Shown here: positions 20,234 through 31,470 of the stretch, piece after piece | Layout: each line of letters begins with the position of its first letter | Numbering within the stretch: the stretch's first letter is position 1 | NCBI GenBank assembly: GCA_021737145.1 | Contig: JAIPEN010000005.1 | Coordinates: 62,001-126,000 of the forward strand | From: Desulfarculaceae bacterium | GTDB taxonomy: Bacteria > Desulfobacterota > Desulfarculia > Desulfarculales > Desulfarculaceae | Reading direction: 5' to 3' | DNA length: 64,000 bases | Position numbers and translations under genes: made by a program | The notes under the pieces: model-generated | Database searches by the model: none | What the model saw: the letters and a program-made list of their open reading frames with translations, nothing else | What the model was told of the DNA's origin: nothing

Positions 20234-20245
20234 GGGCACATCATC

Positions 20246-21556
20246 ATGGAAGTCTGGCTGCTCACCCTGATCGTCTTCGCGGCTCTGGTGGTCCTGCTGG
20301 CCATCGGTGTGCCCATCGCCTTTGCCATGCTGGCCATCGCCGCTGTGGGAATTTACTTCACCTGGGGCCCGGCCGGCCTGCTGGTGCTGTTCAACACCGC
20401 CTATGCCGAAGGCACCAGTTACCTGCTGTTGGCCGTGCCCCTGTTCATCTTCATGGCCAACATACTCAAGTTCTCGGGCCTGGCCGACAAGCTCTACGAG
20501 GTGGTCTATCGCTGGATGGGCGGCCTCCGGGGCGGCCTGGCCATGGGCACGGTGGTCATCTGCGCCATCTTCGCGGCCATGGCCGGCATCTCCAGCGTGG
20601 CCACCATCTCCATGGGCCTCATCGCCCTGCCCTCCATGCTCTCGCGCAACTACAACAAGGTCATGGCCGTGGGCTGCATCAACGCGGGCGGGGCCTTGGG
20701 CATTCTCATCCCGCCCTCCATCCTGATGATCCTCTACGGCAACATGGCCGAGGTCAGCATCGGGAGGCTGTTCGCGGGGGGCATGCTGCCGGGCATCATG
20801 TTGGCGGCCATCTTCGTGGCCTACATCGGCATCCGCTGCTTCTTCCAAAAAAACCTGGGCCCGGCGGTGACCGAGCGCTACACCTGGAAGGACAAGTTCC
20901 TGGTGCTCAAGGGCGTGGTGCTGCCCATCGGCCTGGTGATTCTGGTGCTGGGCGTGATCTACGCCGGGGTGGCCACCCCCACCGAGGCGGCCGGAGTGGG
21001 GGCGGGGGGCGCGGTGCTCACCGCGGCCATTCACCGCCAGCTCACCTGGGGACGCTTCTGGCAGGCGCTCAGGGAGTCGCTTAGCCTCACGGTGATGGTG
21101 TTCTGGATCATCATCGGCGCGGTGACCTTCACCACCTTCCTGGCCTTTGCCGGCATTCAGGACATGCTGCAAGAGGCCATCATGAGCATGGATGTCAACC
21201 GCTGGGTGATCCTCATCGCCATCCAGTGCGTGTTCTTCGTGCTGGGCATGTTCCTGGACCCGGCGGGCATCATCCTGCTCACCACGCCCATCTTCGTGCC
21301 CATCATCAACCAGCTGGGCTTCGATCCCCTGTGGTTCGGGGTGCTGTTCATCATCAACATGGAGATGGCCTACATCACCCCGCCGTTCGGCTTCAACCTG
21401 TTCATCCTCAAGAGCGTGGTGCCGCCCCAGGTAAGCATGAGCGACATCTACCGCTCGGTGGGCCCCTTTGTTGTTTTGCAGGCTTTGGCGCTGGCCATCG
21501 TCATGCTGTTTCCCGAGATCGCCACCTGGCTTCCCGAGATCATGGTGGCCAAATAG
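20246..21556 (+). CDS. TRAP transporter large permease (DctM)
   Basis: MEVWLLTLIVFAALVVLLAIGVPIAFAMLAIAAVG...ALGILIPPSILMILYGNMAEVSIGRLFAGGMLPGI. Confidence 0.9.
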   Translation: MEVWLLTLIVFAALVVLLAIGVPIAFAMLAIAAVGIYFTWGPAGLLVLFNTAYAEGTSYLLLAVPLFIFMANILKFSGLADKLYEVVYRWMGGLRGGLAMGTVVICAIFAAMAGISSVATISMGLIALPSMLSRNYNKVMAVGCINAGGALGILIPPSILMILYGNMAEVSIGRLFAGGMLPGIMLAAIFVAYIGIRCFFQKNLGPAVTERYTWKDKFLVLKGVVLPIGLVILVLGVIYAGVATPTEAAGVGAGGAVLTAAIHRQLTWGRFWQALRESLSLTVMVFWIIIGAVTFTTFLAFAGIQDMLQEAIMSMDVNRWVILIAIQCVFFVLGMFLDPAGIILLTTPIFVPIINQLGFDPLWFGVLFIINMEMAYITPPFGFNLFILKSVVPPQVSMSDIYRSVGPFVVLQALALAIVMLFPEIATWLPEIMVAK

Positions 21557-21573
21557 CGTGTTCGCGCGCGCTA

Positions 21574-21616
21574 CATCCGGCCGGCGCGAAAATCTCTGCC
21601 TCGCGCCGGCCGGATG
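21574..21616. other. perfect 16-bp inverted repeat (CATCCGGCCGGCGCGA-N11-TCGCGCCGGCCGGATG)
   Basis: Perfect arms 21574-21589 / 21601-21616; no T-tract downstream on + strand. Confidence 0.8.
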
Positions 21617-21719
21617 ACCTATACTTGACTCCGTCCTTTCTCGTTTGGGAGGGGACGGTCTTCCCGGCGCTCGCGGCCGGGGCTGGTTACACCGTTTTCA
21701 CCCTGACGGAACGTGGAAG

Positions 21720-22847
21720 ATGATCAAACAAGGACCCCGGGATCTGGTTGAACAAGTGCAAGAGGCGGGGCTGTGCATCGGCTGCGGCTCCTGCGTGGAG
21801 CTGTGCCCTTATTTCCGCAGCCACAACGGCAAGACGGTGGTGCTGCATGATTGCGATTTGGAACAGGGCCGCTGTCATGCCTGGTGTCCCAAGGCCGAGC
21901 TGGACCTGGAAGAGCTATCCCAGGCCCTGTGGGGCAAACCCTACCGCTTCACCGGCGTGGGCCCCCACCTGGCCCTGACCGCGGCCAAGGCCGGTCCGGC
22001 CCTGGGCGAGGGCGCCTTCCAGAGCGGCGGCACGGTATCCGCCCTGCTGGCCGCCGCCTTGGACCAGGGCATGATCCAGGGCGCAGTGCTCACCGGCCGC
22101 GAGGGCCTGGAGCCTTTGCCCACCCTGGCCCGCAGCCTGGACGAGATCAAGGCCTGCGCGGGCTCCAAGTTCACCGCCGCGCCCACCCTGGCCGCCTTCA
22201 ACCGGGCCCAGGCCCAGGGCGCCGAGGGCCTGGCCGTGGTGGCCACCCCCTGCCAGGGAGCGGCCCTGGCCCAGCGCCGCCTGGACAAGGTGAACCCTGA
22301 CGCGCCCACCGGACCGGCCGAGCTGGTGGTGGGCCTGTTCTGCAACTGGGGCCTGGACCCTCAGGGCCTGATGCGCTTTTTGGGCCAGAAGGTCAACCCC
22401 GAGACCATCAAGGCCATGGACATCCCCCCGCCTCCGGCCGGGGTGCTCACCGTGGAGACCACCGAGGGAACCCTAGAGATACCCCTGGACGAGATTCGCG
22501 GCTTCATTCCCCCGGCCTGCGCCATCTGTCCGGACATGACCTCCGAGTGGGCCGACGTCTCGGTGGGCATGCTGGAAGGGCGGCCGGGCTGGAACACCCT
22601 GGTGGTGCGCAGCGAAAAAGGGCGCGCCCTGGCAGAGGCCGCGGCCGACAAGGGCTGGCTGGTTCTGGAGGAGATGCCCGCGGACATGCGCGAGCACCTG
22701 GCCGGCGCGGCCGAGGCCAAGCGGGCCCGGGCCCTGGGCGCCGCCCAGGAGCAGGGGCTATTGGGCGGCCCCGATGAGCCCGGCCCCAAGGCCCTGCGGG
22801 TTGGCCCGGAGTTCTGGGCCGAGCTTAGCCAAGGGAAGGGAGAATAG
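21720..22847 (+). CDS. coenzyme F420 hydrogenase/dehydrogenase beta subunit (FrhB)-like Fe-S protein
   Basis: N-terminal LCIGCGSCVELCPYF, Cys-rich HAWCPKAELDLEEL, ICPDMTSEWADVSVG. Confidence 0.75.
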   Translation: MIKQGPRDLVEQVQEAGLCIGCGSCVELCPYFRSHNGKTVVLHDCDLEQGRCHAWCPKAELDLEELSQALWGKPYRFTGVGPHLALTAAKAGPALGEGAFQSGGTVSALLAAALDQGMIQGAVLTGREGLEPLPTLARSLDEIKACAGSKFTAAPTLAAFNRAQAQGAEGLAVVATPCQGAALAQRRLDKVNPDAPTGPAELVVGLFCNWGLDPQGLMRFLGQKVNPETIKAMDIPPPPAGVLTVETTEGTLEIPLDEIRGFIPPACAICPDMTSEWADVSVGMLEGRPGWNTLVVRSEKGRALAEAAADKGWLVLEEMPADMREHLAGAAEAKRARALGAAQEQGLLGGPDEPGPKALRVGPEFWAELSQGKGE

Positions 22848-22849
22848 GC

Positions 22850-24781
22850 ATGGCCAACAGCGAACAGGCCAATCAGCGCCTGACCCTCATGGGCAACCAG
22901 GCCATTTCCCGGGGCGCCCTGGAGGCCGGGATGCGGGTGGCGGCCGGTTATCCCGGCACCCCCTCCTCGGAGATAATCGAAAACCTGGCCAAGTCGGCCG
23001 ACGAACACGGGCTCTACGTGGAGTGGTCGATCAACGAGAAGGTCTCCCTGGAGGTGGCGGCCGCCGCCTCCCTGGCCGGTCTGCGCTCCCTGTGCGCCAT
23101 GAAGCAGAACGGGGTCAACGTGGCCTCGGACTTTCTGCTGCACCTGGCCGGCTCGGGAATCCGGGCGGGCATGGTGCTGGTGCACTGCGACGACCCCGGC
23201 GCGCTCTCCAGCGTGAACGAGGGCGAGTCGCGCCACTTCGCCCGCATGATCGAGCTGCCCCAGCTGGAGCCCGGCGATTTCCAGGAAGCCAAGGACATGA
23301 CCAAGTGGGCCTTCGAGCTCTCCGAGGAGCTGGGCCAAGTGGTCATGCTGCGCAGCGTCACCCGCCTGTCCCACGCCAGCGGCGGGGTGGTGCCCGGCCC
23401 CCTGCCCGAGGTCAGCGGCCAGGCCCGCTTCGAGCACAACGGCAGCCTCCTGGACCCCCAGCGCGGCCCGGTCACCGCGGGTCCCGTGTCGGTCAATCAC
23501 CCCCGGATGCAGGAGAAGCTGGCCCGGGCGGTGGAGCTGTTCGAGGAATCGCCCTTCAACACCTACAGCGGCCCCGAGGAGCCCGAGCTGTTGGTGATCA
23601 CCTGCAGCATCTGCTCGCTCTACGTCAAGGAGGCCCTGGTCATGCTGGGCGCGGCCGACCGGGTGGGAGTGCTCAAGCTGGGCACCACCTGGCCCCTGCC
23701 CCCCAAGCTGGTCCAGCGCAACCTGGAGCGCTGCGAGCGCATCATGGTGGTGGAGGAGGTGATCCCCTTCCTGGAGGAGAACCTCAAGATCATGGCCGCC
23801 GAGCTGGCCGGCCAGATTGGGCCCAAGCAGTTCATGGCCAAGCGCGAGGGCTATCTGCCCTCCACCGGCGAGCTGAACCCGGACCTGGTGGCCGCGGCCC
23901 TGGCCAGGGCCCTGGACATCGAGTACCAGGAGCGGCCCGCCGGCTACGCGGCCAAGGTCGCCTCGGCGGCCCAAGCCACCGACACCCCCCGCGAGCTGGC
24001 CTTCTGCCCCGGCTGCCCCCACCGCGCCTCCTACTGGTCGCTGAAGAGCGCCCTGGCCCTGGACGGCCGCGACGGCTTTATCTGCGGGGACATCGGCTGC
24101 TACGCCTTGGGCGCGCGGCCCTCCAACTACGGCATCCTCAAAACCCTGCACGCCATGGGCTCCGGAGCGGGCCTGGCCACCGGCTTCGGCCAGCTGGGCC
24201 GCTTTGGCATGGACCAGCCGGTGATGGCGGTGTCCGGCGACTCCACCTTCTATCATGCGGTGATTCCGGCCCTGATAAACGCGGTGCACCAGAAGTCGCC
24301 CATGAGCCTGGTGATAATGGACAACAGCGGCACGGCCATGACCGGCTTCCAGCCCCATCCGGGCACCCAGACCGACGCCATGGGCCATCCGGTGCCGCCG
24401 GTGGACCTGGAAGGCATCTGCCGGGCGCTGGGCGCCGAGGTCACGGTGTGCGATCCCTTTGATCTGGAGACCACCCGGCAGGCGGCCATGGACATGCTGG
24501 CCGACCAGTCCACGGCCAAGGTGCTCATCCTGCGCCAGCTCTGCGCGCTCAGTCCGGAGCGCAAGGGCAAAAAGCTCTATGACGTGCAGGTGGACCCGGA
24601 CAAGTGCCTGGGCGGACAGTGCGGCTGCAACCGGCTCTGCACCCGGGTGTTCGGCTGCCCCGGACTTGCCTGGGAGCGCGAAACCGGCCGGGCCTACATA
24701 GACGAGGTCATCTGCGCCGGTTGCGGAGTCTGCGCCTCGGTGTGTCCCGCCGGAGCCATCATCAAGACGGAGAGGGCCTGA
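22850..24781 (+). CDS. iorA: indolepyruvate ferredoxin oxidoreductase alpha subunit
   Basis: GNQAISRGALEAGMRVAAGYPGTPSSEI...; TPP-binding region GDSTFYHAVIPALINAVHQKSPMSLVIMDNSGTAMTGFQPHPGTQ; C-terminal 4Fe-4S CAGCGVCASVCPAGAI. Confidence 0.9.
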   Translation: MANSEQANQRLTLMGNQAISRGALEAGMRVAAGYPGTPSSEIIENLAKSADEHGLYVEWSINEKVSLEVAAAASLAGLRSLCAMKQNGVNVASDFLLHLAGSGIRAGMVLVHCDDPGALSSVNEGESRHFARMIELPQLEPGDFQEAKDMTKWAFELSEELGQVVMLRSVTRLSHASGGVVPGPLPEVSGQARFEHNGSLLDPQRGPVTAGPVSVNHPRMQEKLARAVELFEESPFNTYSGPEEPELLVITCSICSLYVKEALVMLGAADRVGVLKLGTTWPLPPKLVQRNLERCERIMVVEEVIPFLEENLKIMAAELAGQIGPKQFMAKREGYLPSTGELNPDLVAAALARALDIEYQERPAGYAAKVASAAQATDTPRELAFCPGCPHRASYWSLKSALALDGRDGFICGDIGCYALGARPSNYGILKTLHAMGSGAGLATGFGQLGRFGMDQPVMAVSGDSTFYHAVIPALINAVHQKSPMSLVIMDNSGTAMTGFQPHPGTQTDAMGHPVPPVDLEGICRALGAEVTVCDPFDLETTRQAAMDMLADQSTAKVLILRQLCALSPERKGKKLYDVQVDPDKCLGGQCGCNRLCTRVFGCPGLAWERETGRAYIDEVICAGCGVCASVCPAGAIIKTERA

Positions 24782-24784
24782 GCC

Positions 24785-25402
24785 ATGGCGGTAGAGCTGA
24801 AACACGATCCCTATAATTTGATCATCACCGGCGTGGGCGGCCAGGGCAACGTGCTGGCCTCGCGCATGCTGGGAGCCGTGCTCACCGCCCAGGGCCTGTG
24901 GGTGACCATCGGCGAAACCTTCGGGGCCTCCCAGCGGGGCGGCTCGGTCATGAGCCATCTGCGGGTGTCCCAGGATGGCTCCTGGTCTCCCCAGATTCCC
25001 CAGGGCCGCGCCCACATGGTGCTGGCCCTGGAGCCTCTGGAGGCGCTCCGGGTGCTGGAGACCTACGGCAACCCCCAAAGCATGGCCATTGTCAACGACC
25101 GGCCGGTGATGCCCTACGCGGCCATCGCCGGGCACGCCGAATACCCCGCGGCCGAGGAGGTGGCCAAGTGGCTGGGCGAGCTTACCGCCCAGACCTGGAT
25201 CATCCCGGCCACCGAGACGGCCCTGGAGCTGGGTCTGCCCATCTACGCCAACGTGATCATGATGGGGGCCCTGGCCGCGGTGGGCGACCTGCCCATAAGC
25301 CGGGAGGGCTTCGAGGCCGAGCTCATCAAGAGCCTGGGCCCGGCCAAGATGGCCCGCAACCTGGATGCCTTTGACCAAGGCGCGGCCATGATCGCCTCGT
25401 GA
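24785..25402 (+). CDS. iorB: indolepyruvate oxidoreductase beta subunit
   Basis: YNLIITGVGGQGNVLASRMLGAVLTAQGLWVTIGETFGASQRGGSVMSHLR. Confidence 0.9.
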   Translation: MAVELKHDPYNLIITGVGGQGNVLASRMLGAVLTAQGLWVTIGETFGASQRGGSVMSHLRVSQDGSWSPQIPQGRAHMVLALEPLEALRVLETYGNPQSMAIVNDRPVMPYAAIAGHAEYPAAEEVAKWLGELTAQTWIIPATETALELGLPIYANVIMMGALAAVGDLPISREGFEAELIKSLGPAKMARNLDAFDQGAAMIAS

Positions 25403-25412
25403 GGCGGCGCGC

Positions 25413-26636
25413 ATGAGGCTGTCCCTTCCCCGCCGCCTGTGGTACGGCAACGACACCCTGGAGATCGACCTGCCCGACGAGTGGCAGGTGCAGGTGTGCC
25501 CCATGCAAGGGGCCGGGCGCCCGGCTTTGAGCCAGGAGGAGATAGATACCGCCTTGGCCTCGCCGGTGGGTTCGCCGCCCCTGGCCGAGCTGGCTCAGGG
25601 CAAGCAATCGGCGGTTATCATCTTCGACGACATGACCCGCCCCACCCGCATCGCCCAGTTCGCGCCCTTCATCCTGGGCGAGCTGAGCCAAGCCGGGGTG
25701 CCGGAAGACAACATCACCTTTGTCTGCGCCCTGGGCTGCCATGGGGCCCTGACCTTCCACGAGCTGCGCAAGAAGCTGAGCCCCGAGTTGGTGGAGCGCT
25801 TCCGGGTGTTCAACCACAACTGCTACGAAAACTGCGAAGAGATGGGCGTCACCGCCCAGGGCACCCCGGTGATGATAAACCGCGAGGTGGTTCAGGCTGA
25901 CCTGCGGGTGGCCATTAGCTGCGTCACGGCCCATCCCTATGCCGGTTATTCCGGGGGCAGCAAGATATTGATGCCCGGGGTGGCCCACATCGACACCGTG
26001 GCCCACAACCACCTGAAGGTCTTGGGCGCGGCCCTGGGCACCGTGGGCCTGGGCAAGTTCGCGGGCAACCAGATGCGCGGCGATTTGGAAGAGGCCGCCG
26101 GCATGGTGGGCCTGGACTTTTTGGTCAACGTGCTGGTCAACCAGCGGGGAGAGGCCGCCGCGATGGTGGCCGGGGGACGCCTGGAGTCCCACGCCCGCGC
26201 GGTGGAGCTGGCCGCGCCCTGGTACGCCAGCCAGCCCCGGCCCGCGAACCAGGACCTGGTCATCGCCAACGCATTCGTCAAGGCCAACGAGATGCCCATT
26301 GCCGCGGCCCTGGGCCGGGCGGCGCTCAAGCCGGAGGGCGGCACGGTGGTGGTCATAGCCGACGCGCCCGAGGGCCAGGTGGTGCATTACCTGCTGGGCC
26401 GCTTCGGCCGGGAATTCGGCGGCCGCAAGTATCCCCTGCGGCCCTTGCCCGAGGAATCCGAGCTGATCATAATGGCCCCGCACCTGGACCGCACCTTTGG
26501 CGACTGGTTCCCCAATCCCGAGGTCATAAGCTTCACCCGGGACTGGCCCCAAACGCTGAGCCTGCTGCGGGAGCGGCACCGGGAGGGCAGCGCGGTGGCC
26601 GTGCTGCCCGATGCCACCATGCAGTATTTTGCCTAA
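25413..26636 (+). CDS. lactate racemase LarA-like (DUF2088) protein
   Basis: DDMTRPTRIAQFAPFILGEL, CALGCHGALTFHELRKKL, SCVTAHPYAGYSGGSKILMPGVAHIDTVAHNH. Confidence 0.8.
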   Translation: MRLSLPRRLWYGNDTLEIDLPDEWQVQVCPMQGAGRPALSQEEIDTALASPVGSPPLAELAQGKQSAVIIFDDMTRPTRIAQFAPFILGELSQAGVPEDNITFVCALGCHGALTFHELRKKLSPELVERFRVFNHNCYENCEEMGVTAQGTPVMINREVVQADLRVAISCVTAHPYAGYSGGSKILMPGVAHIDTVAHNHLKVLGAALGTVGLGKFAGNQMRGDLEEAAGMVGLDFLVNVLVNQRGEAAAMVAGGRLESHARAVELAAPWYASQPRPANQDLVIANAFVKANEMPIAAALGRAALKPEGGTVVVIADAPEGQVVHYLLGRFGREFGGRKYPLRPLPEESELIIMAPHLDRTFGDWFPNPEVISFTRDWPQTLSLLRERHREGSAVAVLPDATMQYFA

Positions 26637-26778
26637 GGGAGCGGGCGCGGCGGCGCTGGCCCCTGATCTACACCTTGGTTATGCTACTTGGACGCGATTT
26701 TTCTTGGCGGCGTCCCGGACCGACCCCCGGCCGCCGTCTTCTGCCCCTGGCTGGGCGGCAACAAGGAGATAACCAAGC

Positions 26779-28095
26779 GTGGGCCCAACCTCTAGCCACC
26801 AGGGCAGTGAAATCCATCCCCCCCAGCCGCGAGGCTGGCGAAACCGCCGCGCCGCCAAGGGAAAGGGTCCGATCTACTACGGCTGGTACGTGGTGGTCAT
26901 GGCCTTTGCGGCCAACTTCGCGGCCGCGGCCACCCAGTTCTACGCCTTCAACGCCTTCATGCTGCCCCTGTGCGCCGAGCGGGGCTGGACCCGGGCCGAC
27001 ATAAACCTGGCCCCCATCGTGGGCTACGGCTTCGGCCTGGCCGGGCAATACTTTTACGGCGCCATCATCGGTCGCATCGGGCCGCGCCGCTTCATGACCA
27101 TCGGGGCCCTGGTGTCGGCCACGGCCTTCATCTGTCTGGGCCAGGTGGAAGACCTGCTCCTGTTCTACGTGGCCTACACCATGGTCATCCTGGGCAACGC
27201 GGCCATGGCCTCCCTGGTGGCCAACACCGCGGTATCCAACTGGTTCGTCCAGTACCGGGGCCGGGCCCTGGGCATGGCCACCAGCGGGCTCACCCTGGCC
27301 GGGGTGATCATTCCCTTCGCGGCCCATCACCTGCTGCACGTCATCGGCTTGAACAACGCCTTTTTGACCATCGGCCTGGCCATCGGCTGCCTCTCCCCCC
27401 TGGCCTGGCTGGTGGTGCGCGACTCTCCGGAGTCCAAAGGCCTGCACCCGGACGGCCGCATCCCGGCCACGGCGGACCCGCCCTCCGGGCCCTCGGCCAT
27501 GGAGGTGTGCACCGTGCCCATCAAGGTCCTGGTAAAGACCGGCAGTTTCTGGCGGGTGGGCCTGGCCTATGGATTGGCCAGCGCCGGGGTCTTCGCGGTG
27601 GTGTTCCAGTTGGGCCCGCGCTTCCAGGACCTGGGCTACGACGGCTCCACGGCCATGCTGCTGGTCACCTTCGCCTCCATTGCCGGCACCTGCGGCAAGT
27701 TCACCTGGGGCTTCCTGTGCGACCGTTTCCCGCCCAGCCGCCTGGCGGCGGTGATGTTCTGCCTGGTGGGGGTGGGTCAGATAATGGGCCTGATCGCCAG
27801 CGGACCCGTCACCGTGGGCCTGTTCATCCTCATCTTCGGCTTCGGCATGGGCGGCATCATGTCCACCTTCCCCATAATGACCGCCTGGTGCTTCGGCCGG
27901 CACAGCTTCGCCTCGGTGTTTAGGGTGCTGGCCCTGTTTCTGTCCTTGCAGGCCGTGGGCTACGTGGCCATGGGCCAGACCTTCCGGCTCACCGGATCCT
28001 ATGACGCGGCCTACCTCCTGTTCGTGTTCATCGACCTGGGCGCGGCGGCCATGGTGCTGGGCGTAAAGCCCACCGAGGCCGCGATCATCGCTTGA
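26779..28095 (+). CDS. MFS transporter (oxalate/formate antiporter-like)
   Basis: GTG start preceded by AAGGAG; GPIYYGWYVVVMAFAANFAAAATQFYAFNAFMLPLCAERGWTRADI; about 12 TM segments. Confidence 0.8.
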   Translation: MGPTSSHQGSEIHPPQPRGWRNRRAAKGKGPIYYGWYVVVMAFAANFAAAATQFYAFNAFMLPLCAERGWTRADINLAPIVGYGFGLAGQYFYGAIIGRIGPRRFMTIGALVSATAFICLGQVEDLLLFYVAYTMVILGNAAMASLVANTAVSNWFVQYRGRALGMATSGLTLAGVIIPFAAHHLLHVIGLNNAFLTIGLAIGCLSPLAWLVVRDSPESKGLHPDGRIPATADPPSGPSAMEVCTVPIKVLVKTGSFWRVGLAYGLASAGVFAVVFQLGPRFQDLGYDGSTAMLLVTFASIAGTCGKFTWGFLCDRFPPSRLAAVMFCLVGVGQIMGLIASGPVTVGLFILIFGFGMGGIMSTFPIMTAWCFGRHSFASVFRVLALFLSLQAVGYVAMGQTFRLTGSYDAAYLLFVFIDLGAAAMVLGVKPTEAAIIA

Positions 28096-28881
28096 GCGCC
28101 CCGCGCAGTTGGCCGGCCAGCTCGCTCATCGAGCGCACCGCCTCGGCGGGGCCGTCCGCCTCCTGCACCCGGCGCACCAGGGCGCTGCCCACCACCACGC
28201 CGTCGGCCACCGGGGCCAGGGCCGCGGCCTGGGCCGGGGTGGCCACGCCGAATCCCACCGCCACCGGCAACGACGAAGCGGCCCGCACCTTTTGCATGGC
28301 GGCCAGGCGCTCCCGGCCCAGCTCCAGGTCCGAACCGGTCACCCCGTCCATGGACACGTAATACAAAAAGCCCTTGCCCGCCTGCATGATGCGCTGCAGC
28401 CGCTCCGGCGGAGTGCCCGGCGCGGCCATGAACACCGGAGCCAGGCCGTGTTGGTCGCAGGCGGCCAGCCACTCGCCCGCCTCCTCGGGCGGGATATCCG
28501 GTATGATCACCCCGCTCACCCCAGCATCGGCGGCGCGCCGGGCGAACTCTTGGCAGCCCATGGCCAGCACCGGATTGATGTAGGTCATCACCACCAGGGC
28601 CGCTTGCACCTTGCCGGCAATGGAGGCCACCGAGTCCAGCACGTTGGCCGGAGTGGCCCCGGCCATAAGGGCCTGGTGGCTGGAGGCTTGGATAATGGGG
28701 CCGTCGGCCAGGGGATCGGAAAAGGGGATGCCCACCTCGATCACCTCGGAGCCCAGGCCGTCCAGGGCCAGCACCAGCTCCTGGCAGGTGGCGTGATCCG
28801 GGAAGCCGCCGGTCACGTATGGCACAAAGGCGGCCCGGCCGGCTTCGGCCGCGTTGGCGAACTGTTCGCGCAGGTCCTTGC

Positions 28882-28885
<4 letters not shown>
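28085..28885 (-). CDS. trpA: tryptophan synthase alpha subunit
   Basis: [30 protein letters not shown]...[19 protein letters not shown]. Confidence 0.95.
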
Positions 28886-30096
<1,211 letters not shown>

Positions 30097-30654
30097 GATC
30101 CTTCTTGCCTTTCTCTATCTCCACGCCGCTGGACACGTCCACGGCAAAGGGTTGCACCTGGGCGATGGCCGCGCCCACGTTTTTCGGGGTAAGCCCCCCG
30201 GCCAGAATGATGGGCCGCTGGCGGGCGATGTCTTGGGCGATACTCCAGTCAAAGCTTTGCCCCGTGCCGCCGGCCTGGGACGAATCATAAGCGTCCAGCA
30301 GCAGGGCGCAGCCTGGATAGGCCGCTGGGTCCGGCTCGCGGCCCGCCCCCACCCCGAGGGCCTTGATCACCCGTGGGCCGAGGGAGGCCGTCTCGGTCTC
30401 GCTCTCGCTGCCGTGGAGCTGCACCCAGTCCAGGCCGCAATAGGCGCGCAGCTCGGCCACCTCTCGGGGCGGGGCGTCCACAAACACGCCAACCGTGGCC
30501 ACCAAAGGCGGCAGCCCGGTGATGATCTCGCGGGCCTGGTCCGGGCTAACCCGGCGGGAGCTCTCGGCCAACACGAAGCCTAGGGCGTGGGCTCCGGCCT
30601 GGCAGGCGGCCAGGGCGTCCTCGCGGTTGGTGATGCCGCATATCTTCACCCGGG

Positions 30655-31470
30655 TCATGCCGCCTCCTCCGCCCCCACCAGGACCGAGAGCGCGGCGGCC
30701 GGGTCGGGCGCCTGCATCAGGCTGGTGCCCACCAAAAATGCGTCCAAGCCGCCCTGGCGCAGCAGGCGCACCTGCTCGGGCCCGCTGATGCCGCTCTCGG
30801 CCACCACGGTCACTCCGGGCGGGATGAGCCGCCGAAGCTCCAGGCTGGTCTCCAGGCGCACGGCCAGCGTCTTGAGGTTGCGGTTATTGACCCCCACCAG
30901 GGACGGCTCCAGGGCCAGCACCGGCTCCAGCTCGGCCTCGGCATGCACCTCCAGCAGCACGTCCATGCCCAGCTCCCGGGCCAGACCGTACAACTCGGCC
31001 AGCTCGTCCCGCCCCAGGGCCGCGGCGATGAGCAGCACCGCGTCGGCCCCGGCCAGGCGGGCCTGGTGCACCTGGATCGGGTCGATGATGAAGTCCTTGC
31101 GCAGCGCGGGCAGAGCCACGGCCGAACGCGCATCGCTCAGATCGTCCAGGCAGCCGCCGAAAAACAGCGGGTCGGTGAGCACCGACAGGGCCGCCGCCCC
31201 GCCCCGGGCATAGTCCCGGGCCCGCGTCTCCACGTCGCCGCCCGGGTCCAGCTCACCCCGCGAGGGCGAGCGCCGTTTGATCTCCGCGATCACCGGCACC
31301 GAGGCGCAGGCCCGCAACGAGGCCAGGAAGCCACGGGCCGGCGGGGCGTCCTGGGCCGCGGCCTTCAGCTCGGCCAGGGAGTTCCCGGCCTTGAGCGCGG
31401 CCACCTCCTGGCGTTTGTTGGCCAGAATGCGGGCCAGCACCCCCAACTCGTCTGGGCTCGGCTCAGGCAT
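30655..31470 (-). CDS. trpC: indole-3-glycerol phosphate synthase
   Basis: VPVIAEIKRRSPSRGEL...LRKDFIIDPIQVHQARLAGADAVLLIAA...VGVNNRNLKTLAV. Confidence 0.95.
   Translation of the reverse strand: MPEPSPDELGVLARILANKRQEVAALKAGNSLAELKAAAQDAPPARGFLASLRACASVPVIAEIKRRSPSRGELDPGGDVETRARDYARGGAAALSVLTDPLFFGGCLDDLSDARSAVALPALRKDFIIDPIQVHQARLAGADAVLLIAAALGRDELAELYGLARELGMDVLLEVHAEAELEPVLALEPSLVGVNNRNLKTLAVRLETSLELRRLIPPGVTVVAESGISGPEQVRLLRQGGLDAFLVGTSLMQAPDPAAALSVLVGAEEAA

Noticed and set aside
22361-25504. 1047-aa minus-strand ORF opposite frhB-like/iorAB
   Set aside because: Shadow ORF on the complementary strand of well-conserved iorA/iorB; composition (G/H/L/A/Q-rich, no domain motifs) is typical of antisense frames in GC-rich DNA.
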